A DNA stretch of 64,000 nt from Nocardia aurea (GCF_003123685.1 NZ_QCYJ01000029.1:1-64000), one strand, 5' to 3'; shown: positions 18,593-27,447, numbered from the stretch's first letter. Numbers and translations: made by a program. The notes: a model not told the origin generated them from the sequence alone.

Positions 18593-19173
18593 TCATTCCG
18601 GAGAGGCAGCCATGATGATCGCCAGCAGTGGAAGTGTCCGTGCGCCGGGCACTTTGTAGCGGTTGCCCTGTACGCGGGTGAGCCACCCGGCTCGAACCAG
18701 AGTGGTGATGTGTGACCGGTCTGCTCCGTCGGGATTCAGTTCGACGGTGGGTTGCGAGGAACCCAGGACTTGCCGGACCAGTTTGAGTCGGCGGCTGTGT
18801 CCGAGCGCGGAGAGCACCTTTGCCCGGTTTTCCCACGGATGGGCCACGGTGACAGCAGGCGGGATTGCGACCTCCCATTCGCTTTTCGTACCGTTGGGCA
18901 GGTCAACGATCCCCAGGTAGGACACAACACCACTCGGTTCGAGCGTGAGGTTCCTGAGCATGGCGAGTCCCGGGTATTCGCGGTCTATGGCTCTGCGGCG
19001 TTGGAGAAGGACCGGAATGACGGCGGAAGCGATCAGCCCACAGATACCGGTGAACATACTGACAACACTGGCGATCCGGTCCGCCTTTCCAGTCCTTGTC
19101 GACGCATGAGTATCGCCAACGCGATCAGTCCCAACGATCCGAGGAAACTCCCGGCCACTATCCAGCGCTGCAC
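18593..19173 (-). pseudogene. Frameshifted membrane-anchored ArsR-like protein
   Basis: The downstream frame encodes a transmembrane segment (FTGICGLIASAVIPVLL), a 40-residue linker, and a winged-helix-like region (ENRAKVLSALGHSRRLKLVR ... HITTLVRAGWLTRVQGNRYK). The upstream frame, from a GTG at 19173, encodes a second hydrophobic helix (WIVAGSFLGSLGLIALAILM, then RRQGLE). The frames join if one A is added in the run CTGGAAAGGCGGAC near 19090. So the gene probably had two membrane helices plus an ArsR-like domain and lost one base, or the sequence has an error there. If intact from an ATG at 19060, the protein would be 155 residues with one helix. Confidence 0.55.
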
Positions 19174-19850
19174 AGCAGACAGTATCGCGCTGCGAGAGCT
19201 GAAACCTACAGGTGAACAACAGGTTCCCTGTCAACCCACCATTCCGGAGGAACCGCTGCCTCGGAAGCCGCTGCCTGCCAATCGGCAGGCCCGTCGCGGA
19301 CCGAACTGCGGCTTATGCCGCGATATCGAACAGGGGTCAGCACCGGTTGCCCCTGCGGCCCTCAGTGCGGCGCCTTAGTGGATCGTGCAGGCCGGGCCGA
19401 TTTGTTCGGCGACGGACGGTGGTGCGAGCAGCATCTGTGGCAGTGGCGGTAGGTGCGCGACCAGTCACCCCTCTGGCTGGTCGGCGGCGGCCGTATCGTT
19501 TGCCATTCCGCCGTGTGCCACGCTACGGACTCGAGTGTCTCCGACATCAAGCCGGTCCATTCCCGTCGAAACGTCCAGGTTCAGCCGGTCAGACCGTGAC
19601 CATATATGTACGTCTTTCCACAGTCCCTCGGGTAAGCGTGCCGAGTTGACCGCCGTCTACTGCGACCGGCTCGAAGGCTTTCGAATTCTGCATTTCAAAC
19701 AGCACTATCGAGCTCGCTGGAATTTGGTTGTCAGATTAGTTAAGGCGAAGGTCATGGGGTGGGGTAGTGTGCCAGGAACCTCGGCCGAGGACCACGGCTC
19801 AGGTAGCCGGGCATATCGGATTACTAGACGAACAACAGATCGGCCGAGAA
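19174..19850. other. Intergenic region with a dispersed repeat
   Basis: No supported gene. It includes, at 19308-19346, a block with a GCGGC-TTAT-GCCGC hairpin that recurs at 30919-30955. Confidence 0.45.
19308..19346. repeat. Dispersed repeat copy 1
   Basis: Starts with the hairpin GCGGC-TTAT-GCCGC, then GATATCGA and GGTCAGCACCGG. The copy at 30919 has the same order: GCGGC-TCAT-GCCGC, GATATCGA, GGTCAGTACCGG. Weaker similarity (GATCGTGCAGG versus GATTGTGCAGG) continues about 45 bp to the right. Confidence 0.5.
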
Positions 19851-20093
19851 ATGGACCCTGCCGACCACGCCCAAGCCCAGGTCTTCCTCGATCTGCTGGC
19901 AGCTCAGGCGAAAACATTGAGGCGCGATCTGGCACGCACCCCCCGCGACAGCCCGGCCGCGCGTGAACTCGAATACGAACTACGGACCGTCCAGCGGTTC
20001 ATCGCCCGCCTCGAGAGCCGGTTTCCTCCAGCACGGCGAGCAGATCAATCAGTGGCATCGGTATCCCCGGACCGCAGGCCCAGGCCGCGGTGA
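19851..20093 (+). CDS. Small hypothetical helical protein
   Basis: 80 residues with heptad-like helical character (AQVFLDLLAAQAKTLRRDLA, then AARELEYELRTVQRFIARLE). The ATG at 19851 follows GAGAA by one base and gives a start where coding character begins. The last 15 residues are basic and less convincing. No family is recognised, and it stands alone in a gene-poor stretch. Confidence 0.4.
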   Translation: MDPADHAQAQVFLDLLAAQAKTLRRDLARTPRDSPAARELEYELRTVQRFIARLESRFPPARRADQSVASVSPDRRPRPR

Positions 20094-20496
20094 CCTGTTG
20101 GCACCGAGCTGCGCCCGGCTCATCGTCGGGGTCTCTGCGCACGGTGAGCCACTCATCGCTGCCGAGTCAATGGACCGATATCGACCGTCCGCTCCTGACG
20201 GCCCGAACCGCTGTCGACGAGCCCGGACCGGAACTCGATCCTTATCGGCCATTCACCGTTTCGGGCCAGGGCAGTCCGCACCTGGCAACGGATTGATGCG
20301 TTGCGGTCATTGGGGTGCCTCGTGATCGGGATCAGGACGTCCATGGTGCCGGTGCGACGCTCGCTCATTTATAAATGATCGCCATAACTGGTCAGTTGCC
20401 TATTCGACACGCGCTGACGTATCGAGGGCGTTGCCCGCTGTATCTGTCTTGGGTCACCGGGCGATCCCGTTCGTTTTCGTATGCGAAACTCTGCCG
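20094..20496. other. Intergenic region without a supported gene
   Basis: About 400 bp; no frame on either strand has family features or a good start site. Confidence 0.45.
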
Positions 20497-20760
20497 ATGG
20501 GAACCGAGAAGGTAGCTGTGACCGAAATCAAGATGGGTGACATCATCCAAGATCCGGCGGGCACCGACTACTGGAGACGAGTCCAGGATCTCGGCTATGA
20601 CACCAGCAGCAAAGACGACGGCTCCGGCGAGTACTGGAAGCTGCACGTCTTCATCGGCCCGTTCGTCACCCCCGACACCACTGCTGACGGCCTCGGTAAC
20701 CAGCCCGGATTCGATCGATATATCTTCCGTGAGGACGAGCAGGTCACACGCAGGACCTAA
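20497..20760 (+). CDS. Small hypothetical protein
   Basis: 87 residues, acidic and soluble: EIKMGDIIQDPAGTDYWRRV, then KDDGSGEYWKLHVFIGPFVT. The composition and codon use look like a real gene. The ATG at 20497 begins MGTEKVAVTEIK; an upstream ATG at 20431 would add residues of poor character. No family is recognised. Confidence 0.5.
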   Translation: MGTEKVAVTEIKMGDIIQDPAGTDYWRRVQDLGYDTSSKDDGSGEYWKLHVFIGPFVTPDTTADGLGNQPGFDRYIFREDEQVTRRT

Positions 20761-21137
20761 CTCCGCCGTCTCAACGAATTGATCCCTGCCACTTCGGGTG
20801 TCTGCCAATAGGGTGCGGTGGTGTCGATCATTTCGTAGTGTGAGATCAGCTGTATGGCAGTCGTTTTCGGGCGCGGTGTCGCATTCGTCGTGATGGAGCC
20901 GATGAGTGGGTCCGGGTGTGCTGGGCAGGGGTGGAGGCGGAACGGCTCGGCGAATCTGATCAGGCGCAGCAGCCGAGGTGGTCTTCACCGGCGTCAAACA
21001 GTGCGAGGGCGGTCGATCGCCGAACCACGATCGACTGCCGCATTCGGCGGAACTGGTAGCGGGCACGAAACTGCGGTCGAGGTAGCGACGGTTCGGCAGG
21101 GTGAGGACGGTTCCACAGGAAATACGGCGCCTCGACG
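20761..21137. other. Intergenic region without a supported gene
   Basis: It lies downstream of both flanking genes, which are convergent. No strong stem-loop terminator was found. Confidence 0.45.
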
Positions 21138-22412
21138 CTACGCGGGCGGTTCGGTCTGCTTCTTCTCGGGGAGTGTTGGTCCGTCGACCGCGATCAGTTC
21201 GTCCCGGCCTGCCCGTCTAGGAATGGTCAGTGGCACGAGCGCTGCGGCGGCCAGCAGTGCCGCGGTGCCGACGAGGAGCAGGAATCGCCAGTCGCTGAGC
21301 CACGCGGCCGCGAGCGGCGTTCCCGCCCTCGACAGCGCGAGCGGCACGGTCATCACCGCCAGAATGCTCGCGAACCGGGGGACACCGAAGGTGTCGGCGA
21401 TGATCGACGGGCGCGCGACGACGCTGACGCCGTAGCCGAGACCGAACGCGACGACACAGGCCAGAGTCAGGGGCAGCGAGGTGCCCATCAGCGGCAGCAG
21501 TACCAGCCCGAGCCCCTGGACAGTAAACGACACGATCGTTACCCGGGTCATCCCGTAACGGCGTGCCAGCGCAGCGAGTGCGAGCCTGGAGAAGACTTGA
21601 GCCACACCGACCGCGATCGGCAGGGCGGCGGCGGTTGTCGCCGAGTGCCCGATATCGTGGAAGTAGGTGACCATCATCAGCAGGAAGGCCGATGTCGACC
21701 CGGCTTGGGCCACGAAAGCGATGACGAGAAGCCAGAAGTCGCGATCGCGCAGCGCGTTGCCCACCGGCACGCCGGAGCGTCGGGCGACTCGGTCGGTGTG
21801 GGTGGCGGTGCTCGGTACCGCCCGCAGGTGTGCGGGAACGGCGATGAGTGCGAGGGTCGCGGCGAGGGTGAGCACCGTTGCGCGCCAGCCGAGATGGCCC
21901 TCGAGCCAGCTCGTGATGAAGAAGGAGAAACTGGTGGCAAGTCCGCAGATCATGGCCACCGCGATGATCGCGCGGTCGCGATGCGCGGGCGCGGTGGCGA
22001 CGACGAGTACCGCGAACGCCGCCTCGTAGGTCGACATCGCCAGGGCGAGCCCGATGAGGGTGAACGCCAGATAGAGGTGGGCCAGAGTTTCGGCCTGTGA
22101 CCACAGCACCACCGCGACCACACCGATGGCCGAACCGGTGGTCATCAGGGCTCGGCCGCCGTAGCGATCGAGCAGCGTGCCGACGGGAACCGCGGCCAGC
22201 GCGCCGACCAGGGTGGAGATCGTGGCCGCGCCGGTCACCGCTGTCCGGGAGACGTCGAGGGTTTCCGACATCGGGACCAGCAGCACGGTGATTGCCTGGA
22301 CCATGGTGCCGTAGCCGACGGTTTGGGTGATGGCGAAAATAGCGACCAAGCGTCGCCAGTCGTTGGCTCCCGGCATGCCCGGCACAGTCGAGGTGGTGCT
22401 GTCCGCTGTCAT
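21138..22412 (-). CDS. Major facilitator superfamily transporter
   Basis: A 424-residue membrane transporter with about 12 hydrophobic helices, in two halves split by a basic loop near residue 200 (THTDRVARRSGVPVGNALRD). The MFS motif after helix 2 is GTLLDRYGGRALMTTGS. It belongs to the broad monocarboxylate/oxalate-like branch by appearance; the substrate is unknown. The ATG at 22412 follows CGGAG very closely and overlaps the stop of the small upstream gene by 4 bp, so coupled translation is likely. Further upstream codons read through that other gene and are not real. Confidence 0.85.
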   Translation of the reverse strand: MTADSTTSTVPGMPGANDWRRLVAIFAITQTVGYGTMVQAITVLLVPMSETLDVSRTAVTGAATISTLVGALAAVPVGTLLDRYGGRALMTTGSAIGVVAVVLWSQAETLAHLYLAFTLIGLALAMSTYEAAFAVLVVATAPAHRDRAIIAVAMICGLATSFSFFITSWLEGHLGWRATVLTLAATLALIAVPAHLRAVPSTATHTDRVARRSGVPVGNALRDRDFWLLVIAFVAQAGSTSAFLLMMVTYFHDIGHSATTAAALPIAVGVAQVFSRLALAALARRYGMTRVTIVSFTVQGLGLVLLPLMGTSLPLTLACVVAFGLGYGVSVVARPSIIADTFGVPRFASILAVMTVPLALSRAGTPLAAAWLSDWRFLLLVGTAALLAAAALVPLTIPRRAGRDELIAVDGPTLPEKKQTEPPA

Positions 22413-22708
22413 TCTCCGAGAAAATAGGGCAGTCGTTGCCACTGCCGGTCGATCTTGCGCAGGTACCGAGTGTCGGAGAGCTCGATATGGGTGATTCGAG
22501 GTCGGCGGTATCTGGGTGGCGACCCGGCGACGCCCGCAGGGGAATCGATCAGCCAGGCGACGGTCGCCCCGTCGGGCCGTCCGGGTGCGGTGCAAAGGTT
22601 GTCGTGGAGGATGTCGCCTGGCGCGGCCAGGTCGTGCAGCAGTTGCTGTCCGACAGTGGTTTGGCGATGCGGATTGTGGGCGCGTTGTTTCATCGCCATT
22701 TCGGCCAC
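22409..22708 (-). CDS. Small hypothetical protein upstream of MFS gene
   Basis: 99 residues with no family recognised (TVGQQLLHDLAAPGDILHDN, TVAWLIDSPAGVAGSPPRYR, RQWQRLPYFLGE). Its stop overlaps the MFS start (ATGA), which supports a real gene or the tail of one. The start could be the GTG at 22708 or a nearby in-frame ATG. It might be the 3' remnant of a larger gene. Confidence 0.45.
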   Translation of the reverse strand: MAEMAMKQRAHNPHRQTTVGQQLLHDLAAPGDILHDNLCTAPGRPDGATVAWLIDSPAGVAGSPPRYRRPRITHIELSDTRYLRKIDRQWQRLPYFLGE

Positions 22709-22862
22709 TCCAGCGTGTGGGTCGGTTCATGCCTGTTCGGTGGTGTCGCGGATGAAAGTGGTGCGGCGAAGCCGGAATTCGTGGGGAGCGCGTTCGCGGT
22801 AACGTCGTCGCTCCGTGACCGCGGGGCGACTCGTAGAGAGGAGTGGGGACTATGGCAGTGTC

Positions 22863-23555
22863 CTATCGTCCCGCGGAGTTCGGTGGCCTGGTCATCCGGG
22901 TGGTGAGGCCGTCGAGGATCAGGTCGAGTCCGTAGGTGAATTCGTCGGCGTAGGCGTATCCGGGTTGGAGTGCGTGTTCGGCGATGAAGGCGGACAGGTG
23001 CGGGTATTCGTCGACGGGCATCGCGTTCCGGATGTCGGTGGCGACTGTTTCGATATCCGTGGAGTCGTTGAACGGCAGATTGATCTCTTGCAGGACGAAG
23101 CCGTAGATGTAGCTGTCGAGGACCGATACTGCGTGAGCGGTCATGGGTATGGAGAACCCGGCCTCGCGTAGGACGCCGATCGCCGAATCGTGGTGGCGCA
23201 ATGTGGCGGGGCCGGGGTGGGCTCGCGATTCCACCAACCCGACGGCCCATGGATGCCGTAGCAGCGCGGCGCGCACCGACTCCGCGCGTTGTCGCAGCCC
23301 CTCTCGCCAGCTCGCGTTCGGTTCGGGCGGGTCGATCTCGGCGAAGACCGCGTCCACCATGCCGTCCAGCATCGCGGACTTACCGCTGACATGGTGGTAG
23401 AGCGACATCGCCTCGACTCCAAGGCGATCGGCGACCTTGCGCATGGTCAAGGCCTCGACTCCCATCTCGTCGGCGACCGCGACCGCGGTCAGCACCACCC
23501 GCTGCCTGCTCAGCGGAATCCTCTGTCCGACACCGCCATTCGATTCTTCCGTCAT
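22863..23555 (-). CDS. TetR-class repressor with TetR_C domain
   Basis: A 230-residue regulator of the classical TetR subgroup: HTH VEALTMRKVADRLGVEAMSLYHHV at residues 30-55 (given in part) and the TetR_C type ligand domain (MLDGMVDAVFAEIDPPE ... SYIYGFVLQEINLPF). It is divergent from the NmrA-like oxidoreductase gene at 23666. The 110-bp gap holds three evenly spaced palindromes, very likely its operators, so it should repress both itself and the neighbour. Confidence 0.9.
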   Translation of the reverse strand: MTEESNGGVGQRIPLSRQRVVLTAVAVADEMGVEALTMRKVADRLGVEAMSLYHHVSGKSAMLDGMVDAVFAEIDPPEPNASWREGLRQRAESVRAALLRHPWAVGLVESRAHPGPATLRHHDSAIGVLREAGFSIPMTAHAVSVLDSYIYGFVLQEINLPFNDSTDIETVATDIRNAMPVDEYPHLSAFIAEHALQPGYAYADEFTYGLDLILDGLTTRMTRPPNSAGR

Positions 23556-23594
23556 GTGCCCCTTCGTAACCTCCGAACGCCACGTCTTGACGAC

Positions 23595-23643
23595 CTTACC
23601 TTGTAAGTCTACCTTATCTCGTAAGGCTCCCTTATGACGTAAG
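23595..23643. promoter_or_regulatory. Three tandem TetR-type operators, 18-bp period
   Basis: Palindromes CTTAC-CTT-GTAAG (23595), CTTAT-CTC-GTAAG (23613) and CTTAT-GAC-GTAAG (23631) repeat exactly every 18 bp between the divergent tetR and NmrA-like genes. The first is perfect in its arms; the others differ by one base. Confidence 0.75.
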
Positions 23644-23665
23644 GGAGATCGGGGAAGTGGGAGCT

Positions 23666-24400
23666 ATGACAGCCGACCAGAACACTCACAGCGAAAACAC
23701 CCGATCGATGCGGGTCTGCATCGTCGGAGCCTCGGGGAAACTCGGTCAGTACATGATCGAACACGCCCTCACCCGCGGCTACGAAGTCGTGGGCGTCTGC
23801 CGGGAACGCAGTGTCGCCAAACTCGACCGATTCGCCGACCGGATCAAAATCGTGCCCGGCCAGACCGACGACCCCGCCGTGATCGCCGACGCGGTCGAAG
23901 GCTGCGACGGCGTACTGACCGTGCTCGTCCCGTGGGGAATGCGCGACTATTCCTCGGGAACCGCCCGAGCGGTACTCGACCACGCCCGCCGAGACGCTCG
24001 GCTGGTGTTCTCGTGCGGATGGCACATCACCCTCGACGGACAAGATCGCTACACCCGCAAACTCCGCGCGTTCGTCGCCGTGTTCGGAGCGCTCGCCAGG
24101 ATCGCTCGCGTCGCCGACCTGAACGACCAGGTACGCGCGTGCGATCTCATCTTCGCCAGTGACACCCGCTGGACCGTGGTACGCGGCAGTGACCTGGAAG
24201 AAGGCCCGAGCCAAGGACTTCCGATCTGGCGTGACCATGTCGGCGACCCGGACCTGGCATCGAACCTGACCCGCCGCGTCGACTTCGCCCTGTTCATGGT
24301 CGCGGCCCTGACCGACGACTCCCTCATCGGTCGAGCACCCGCCATCGTCGCCGGTCCCGTCGCGGACAAACCCCGGCCAGGCACAACAGCGCGTCGGTGA
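23666..24400 (+). CDS. NmrA-like NAD(P)-binding protein, 3' end altered
   Basis: A 244-residue Rossmann protein of the atypical SDR/NmrA group. It begins with [20 protein letters not shown] at about residue 12 (GxxGxxG) and has the family's later parts ([35 protein letters not shown]). The ATG at 23666 follows GTGGGAG. After AIVAGP the last residues ([12 protein letters not shown]) are read from antisense of the broken ynfA gene, so the natural C-terminus has been replaced by a rearrangement near 24365. Likely controlled by the divergent TetR. Confidence 0.8.
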   Translation: MTADQNTHSENTRSMRVCIVGASGKLGQYMIEHALTRGYEVVGVCRERSVAKLDRFADRIKIVPGQTDDPAVIADAVEGCDGVLTVLVPWGMRDYSSGTARAVLDHARRDARLVFSCGWHITLDGQDRYTRKLRAFVAVFGALARIARVADLNDQVRACDLIFASDTRWTVVRGSDLEEGPSQGLPIWRDHVGDPDLASNLTRRVDFALFMVAALTDDSLIGRAPAIVAGPVADKPRPGTTARR

Positions 24401-24682
24401 GGTCGTAGCGGTCGGGGCGGAAGCCTTCCAGGGCGATGCCCCACAGCAGTGATCCGGCGACGAACACCCCGCCGTACGCGGCGAGGATGCGACCGAAATC
24501 GGCATCGGGTTGCAAGGTGGCGACGAGCCCGTACACTTCGATCGCGATCGCGATCGCGATCGCCCCGGCTCCGATCCAGGCCCAGCCGCGGTGCTCGCGG
24601 ACTCCTGCCAGACCATCTACGCACCGCCGATCTCGGCGACCGCAGCCAGCACGAACAACAACACAGAACGGACGACAGTCAC
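24370..24682 (-). pseudogene. ynfA: Broken ynfA (UPF0060) membrane protein gene
   Basis: Clear similarity to the small YnfA/UPF0060 membrane family. From a GTG at 24682 it reads [18 protein letters not shown] and then TAG where the family has Trp. After MVWQE the frame shifts by one base and continues [76 protein letters not shown]. The C-terminus is cut at about 24370 by the junction with the NmrA-like gene. Four CGATCG units at 24539-24562 lengthen the AI repeat. Confidence 0.8.
24539..24562. repeat. CGATCG x4 microsatellite
   Basis: Four perfect copies of the 6-bp unit inside the ynfA pseudogene. In frame they encode alternating Ala-Ile in a membrane helix. Confidence 0.85.
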
Positions 24683-24692
24683 GGTCGGCAGC

Positions 24693-25007
24693 CTACGGTG
24701 ACGAATCCACCGAGGCCGTGCAACCACATCCCGCGCTCCCACACCCCGTCGTAGCGTTGTCGTCCCCGCCACAGCAAGTGCTGCGCCCGGTGCGGGTGCC
24801 TGACCAGATCAGCCCGACCAGCCCGACTCCGAGAAGCAGGAACCCGAGAGGTTCCAGCCACGACAGCCCGACCAGTAGCGCGCCGCCACCCAGGACTCCG
24901 GCGGCGATCAGGATCGGGGCTATACAACAGGCCACGCACAGTGCCGCGCCGAGCCCGATCGGCGCGGCCCACCAGCGACGGCCGGTACCGGTTCGGTCAG
25001 CATCCAC
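24693..25007 (-). CDS. Small membrane protein, MerT/MerC-like
   Basis: 104 residues with two or three hydrophobic helices (WWAAPIGLGAALCVACCIAP, ILIAAGVLGGGALLVGLSWL, LGFLLLGVGLVGLIW) and a Cys-rich tail (TCCGGDDNATTGCGSAGCGC). The vicinal cysteines in the first helix (CVACC) and the Cys tail resemble bacterial mercury or metal transport proteins. The GTG at 25007 has GGGAGGT four bases upstream. It directly follows the broken merR gene and precedes the broken ynfA, so it may be an intact survivor of a metal-response operon. Confidence 0.65.
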   Translation of the reverse strand: MDADRTGTGRRWWAAPIGLGAALCVACCIAPILIAAGVLGGGALLVGLSWLEPLGFLLLGVGLVGLIWSGTRTGRSTCCGGDDNATTGCGSAGCGCTASVDSSP

Positions 25008-25410
25008 AACGACCTCCCGCTTCGCTCGTGTTCTTCGCATCGGTGGGGTCGTTGTGGTTGAATGGGATTGGCCAGCAGGGACTTTCGCTGTATGCGAGCA
25101 GGTCGTCGCAGCCTGCGGCCAACGCTGCGAGCAGGGTGTCGCGCACGGCAGTGAGTTCGGCGAGTTTGGTATCGATTTCGGCGAGTTCCGTGGCAGCGCG
25201 GGCCTGTAACCCGGCATCGGTACGCCGGTGCCCGTAGCGGGTGGCCTCCAGCAGCTCGGTGACCTCGTCGAGGGTGAACCCGAGCCTTGTTGGGCGGCCT
25301 TGATCACCCGCAGCGCCGTCACCGCCTGCTCCGGATCCAGCCGGTGCTCGCCCAGGGAGCGGTCCGGGTCGGCCAGCAGGCCACGGCACCCACCCGTCGT
25401 GGCAGTACCT
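24997..25410 (-). pseudogene. Truncated, frameshifted MerR-type regulator
   Basis: The C-terminal half is well preserved: LGFTLDEVTELLEATRYGHR, then a coiled coil (ATELAEIDTKLAELTAVRDT) and GCDDLLAYSESPCWPIPF. Another frame holds DPDRSLGEHRLDPEQAVTAL-RVIKAAQ, the segment that should precede it, so there is a shift at CCCAACAAGGCTCGGG near 25290. The N-terminal HTH is missing: at the point where it should lie the sequence runs into a 32-bp perfect palindrome at 25401. The gene is not functional as read. Confidence 0.75.
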
Positions 25411-25432
25411 CGGCCGCGGCCGAGGTACTGCC
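25401..25432. repeat. 32-bp perfect palindrome
   Basis: Arms GGCAGTACCTCGGCCG and its exact complement with no spacer. It sits at the broken 5' end of the merR remnant, so it may mark an inverted-duplication or insertion scar. Confidence 0.85.
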
Positions 25433-25543
25433 GAGGATTCCTGACAGGCCGGTGCGCCAGCGCGGAAGGCCGCTGGGGCGCATCGAAGTTGTCCGGATGA
25501 GGCTGTATACCGATGTCGCCGACGAAGCTCCTGCGCGAGTGCG

Positions 25544-25987
25544 TCAGGGGTGGTTGGGCAGTGCGACGATCTGGACGAAGAAGTCATCGATCTTCTTGAT
25601 CGCGTCGAGGAACTCGCTCAGGTCGACCGGTTTGGTGACGTAGGCGTTGGCGTGGCCTTGGTAGCTGCTCAGAATGTCGTCCTCGGACGAGGAGGTGGTG
25701 AGCACGACCACGGGGATATCGCACAGGTCCGGATCGGCTTTGATGCGTTCGAGGATGTGGCGCCCGCTGTATTTGGGCAGGTTGAGATCGAGCAGGACCA
25801 GCCCCGGGCGCGGCGCCCGGAGGTGGTCGCCGGTGCGGTAGAGGAAGTCCAGGGCTTCCTCGCCGTCGCGGGCCACGTGCAGGGTGTTGCCGACGCGGTT
25901 CTCTTCGAGGGCTTCGATGGTCATCAGCTCGTCACCGGGATCGTCTTCCACGATCAGGATGTCGATAGGCCGTCCGAGTGTGCGCAC
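25544..25987 (-). CDS. Response regulator (Rcp1-like receiver only)
   Basis: A 147-residue single receiver domain. The acidic pocket is in ILIVEDDPGDELM, the phosphoacceptor Asp in LVLLDLNLPKYSG, the Thr/Ser in VVVLTTSSSEDD and the Lys in AYVTKPVDLSEF. It has the extended loop of the Rcp1 type that pairs with phytochrome-like or hybrid kinases. No output domain is present. The GTG at 25987 follows GGGAGC by three bases and gives the usual RTLGRPIDIL start. No partner kinase is in the window. Confidence 0.9.
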   Translation of the reverse strand: MRTLGRPIDILIVEDDPGDELMTIEALEENRVGNTLHVARDGEEALDFLYRTGDHLRAPRPGLVLLDLNLPKYSGRHILERIKADPDLCDIPVVVLTTSSSEDDILSSYQGHANAYVTKPVDLSEFLDAIKKIDDFFVQIVALPNHP

Positions 25988-26069
25988 GCTGCTCCCATGT
26001 TTTGCGTTGTGGCCAGTATGGGCCGCCGATGTTTCGGGCACACGCGTCCGCCGGGAACGTGGGATCGGG

Positions 26070-26414
26070 CTACGGCCGAAGGGGGAGGCGGTGGGCTGTC
26101 CTGACCTCGGCCGCGTGGGTGCGCAGCTGCTCGGGCAGCTCCAGCAACGGCGGGCGCAGGCTGAACCGCAGCAGTAGGCCCCCGCGCTCGGAGACGGCCA
26201 GCTCGTAGGCGATCGGGACCTGCGGATCCGCCGTCGCCATGCTGTGGGTCAACGGGTCCGCACCGATGCGTACCGCCAGCTCGTCGAGCGCGGCGCCGAG
26301 CTGGCTGCGGGTGCCCAACAGGTAGGTGTCCCACCAACGGCCGCGACCGTAGGGCCAGGTGAGTTCCACCCGGCAGTCCAACCGCTGAGCCGAACCCGCT
26401 CCCGGTATGACCAT
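26070..26414 (-). CDS. Small conserved hypothetical, paralogue of 27448
   Basis: 114 residues, no named family. It aligns over its length with the product at 27448-27777: CRVELTWPYGRGRWWDTYLL versus CTVELSWPPSRACWWRARHR, then GAALDELAVRIGADPL versus AAALDELALRVKIDPL. Both start 14 residues before the CxVEL motif and end near a xTHAAEVR/GHAHDIR motif. It lies 82 bp upstream of the response regulator, same strand. The paired copies suggest a local duplication. Confidence 0.6.
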   Translation of the reverse strand: MVIPGAGSAQRLDCRVELTWPYGRGRWWDTYLLGTRSQLGAALDELAVRIGADPLTHSMATADPQVPIAYELAVSERGGLLLRFSLRPPLLELPEQLRTHAAEVRTAHRLPLRP

Positions 26415-26871
26415 TGCCCACGATTCTGGTCGGCACCGGTCCCGACCGAACAGCTCCGAGCGCTAACGGAACGATGTCGAATCGCTCACCCCCGGTGGCT
26501 CGCTGCGACACATCCGGTCGACAGCGCGATCCCCGGCGTCGCCGGCCCGGCAGTTTAGGGTCTGACCTGGTCACAGTTGGCTCGGTTCCCCGGCGCACCT
26601 GGCTGTGACCTGTGTGGATGCAGGGGACCGCCCGGAGCACCGCGGCCCGGATCCGGGCGGGTCCTTGAACCTGCCTGCCGCGCGAACGCGGCGAGATTGC
26701 CCTGACAGATCACCGAAACCAACGTCACCACAGCCGGCAGCTCAATCGGAACGTCGGTGGGCGGCGGTAGTTATTCGCCCGCTCCTGCGCTGCACGAGAC
26801 CAGCTGGGCGCCTCGCGGAAGAGGCTGCCTCCTGTTTGGTGGTGGACCGAGAAGGTCTGTCGGGGTGGTGG
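26415..26871. other. Intergenic region without a supported gene
   Basis: No frame shows family features; it lies between two minus-strand genes. Confidence 0.45.
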
Positions 26872-26964
26872 TCAACTGAGGCCGAAGCCCAGTCCGAACG
26901 TCACCGCCAGCCACTTCAGGAACAGGCCGAAGTCGACCCCGAAATCGAGTCCGAAGGAACCCAT
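26872..26964 (-). CDS. 30-residue Phe/Gly-rich peptide
   Basis: A short gene with a near-perfect ribosome binding site, AAGGAGGTGAG, seven bases before the ATG at 26964. The peptide starts MGSFGLDFGVDFGLFL, contains KWLAVTFGLGFGLS and ends at a TGA at 26872-26874. It repeats an FG(L/V)DFG pattern and the second half is hydrophobic enough to lie in or on a membrane. I know of no family. The strong site and exact amphipathic pattern argue for expression. Confidence 0.6.
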   Translation of the reverse strand: MGSFGLDFGVDFGLFLKWLAVTFGLGFGLS

Positions 26965-27154
26965 GGGTCTCACCTCCTTCCGGGATCACGAACCCCCGGG
27001 CACAGACTTAATCGCTGGTCAAAGCATTTTCGCTACAGCAGTCAGCGTTGATCGGTGCCAGACAGTCACGGTCACCGGGGTCGGGTCGACACCGTCCGAC
27101 CCGCTGGAACCGCCCGATTCTGCGACAGCATCGGGCGGCTCGCGCGGTGGCCGT

Positions 27155-27441
27155 TCAGGGGGTTTCGTGGGCGGTGAGTAGGAGGTGGTCCAGGCGTGTG
27201 CGGGTGTGGGTGTCGGCGCCGCCGAAGCTGGCCAGTCCGGCGATGAGTTTCTCGGCCAGGGTCCGCAGTTTGGTGTTGGTTTCCTGGGATCGCCACCGCA
27301 GCACTTGGAAGGCCTGTTCGGTGTTGATGCCGTAGACGACCATCAGGACGCCCTTGGCGACGTCGATGACCTCGCGGGCGGCCACGATCTCGGGCAGTTG
27401 TTCGTCGAGAGTCTCGCGGCGATCGGCGGAGCGACGGCGCG
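27155..27441 (-). pseudogene. ANTAR-domain fragment
   Basis: About 85 residues of a PAS-ANTAR protein: RRETLDEQLPEIVAAREVID, VAKGVLMVVYGINTEQAFQV, LRWRSQETNTKLRTLAEKLI. ANTAR domains bind RNA and act as antiterminators. The PAS domain that normally precedes it is absent and there is no good start codon, so this is a 3' remnant. It abuts the stop of the gene at 27448 in a different frame. Confidence 0.7.
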
Positions 27442-27447
27442 ATCGGG

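Noticed and set aside
24049..24624. Minus-strand frame with RDRDRDRS repeats
   Set aside because: It is the out-of-frame reading of the CGATCG microsatellite and the ynfA remnant.
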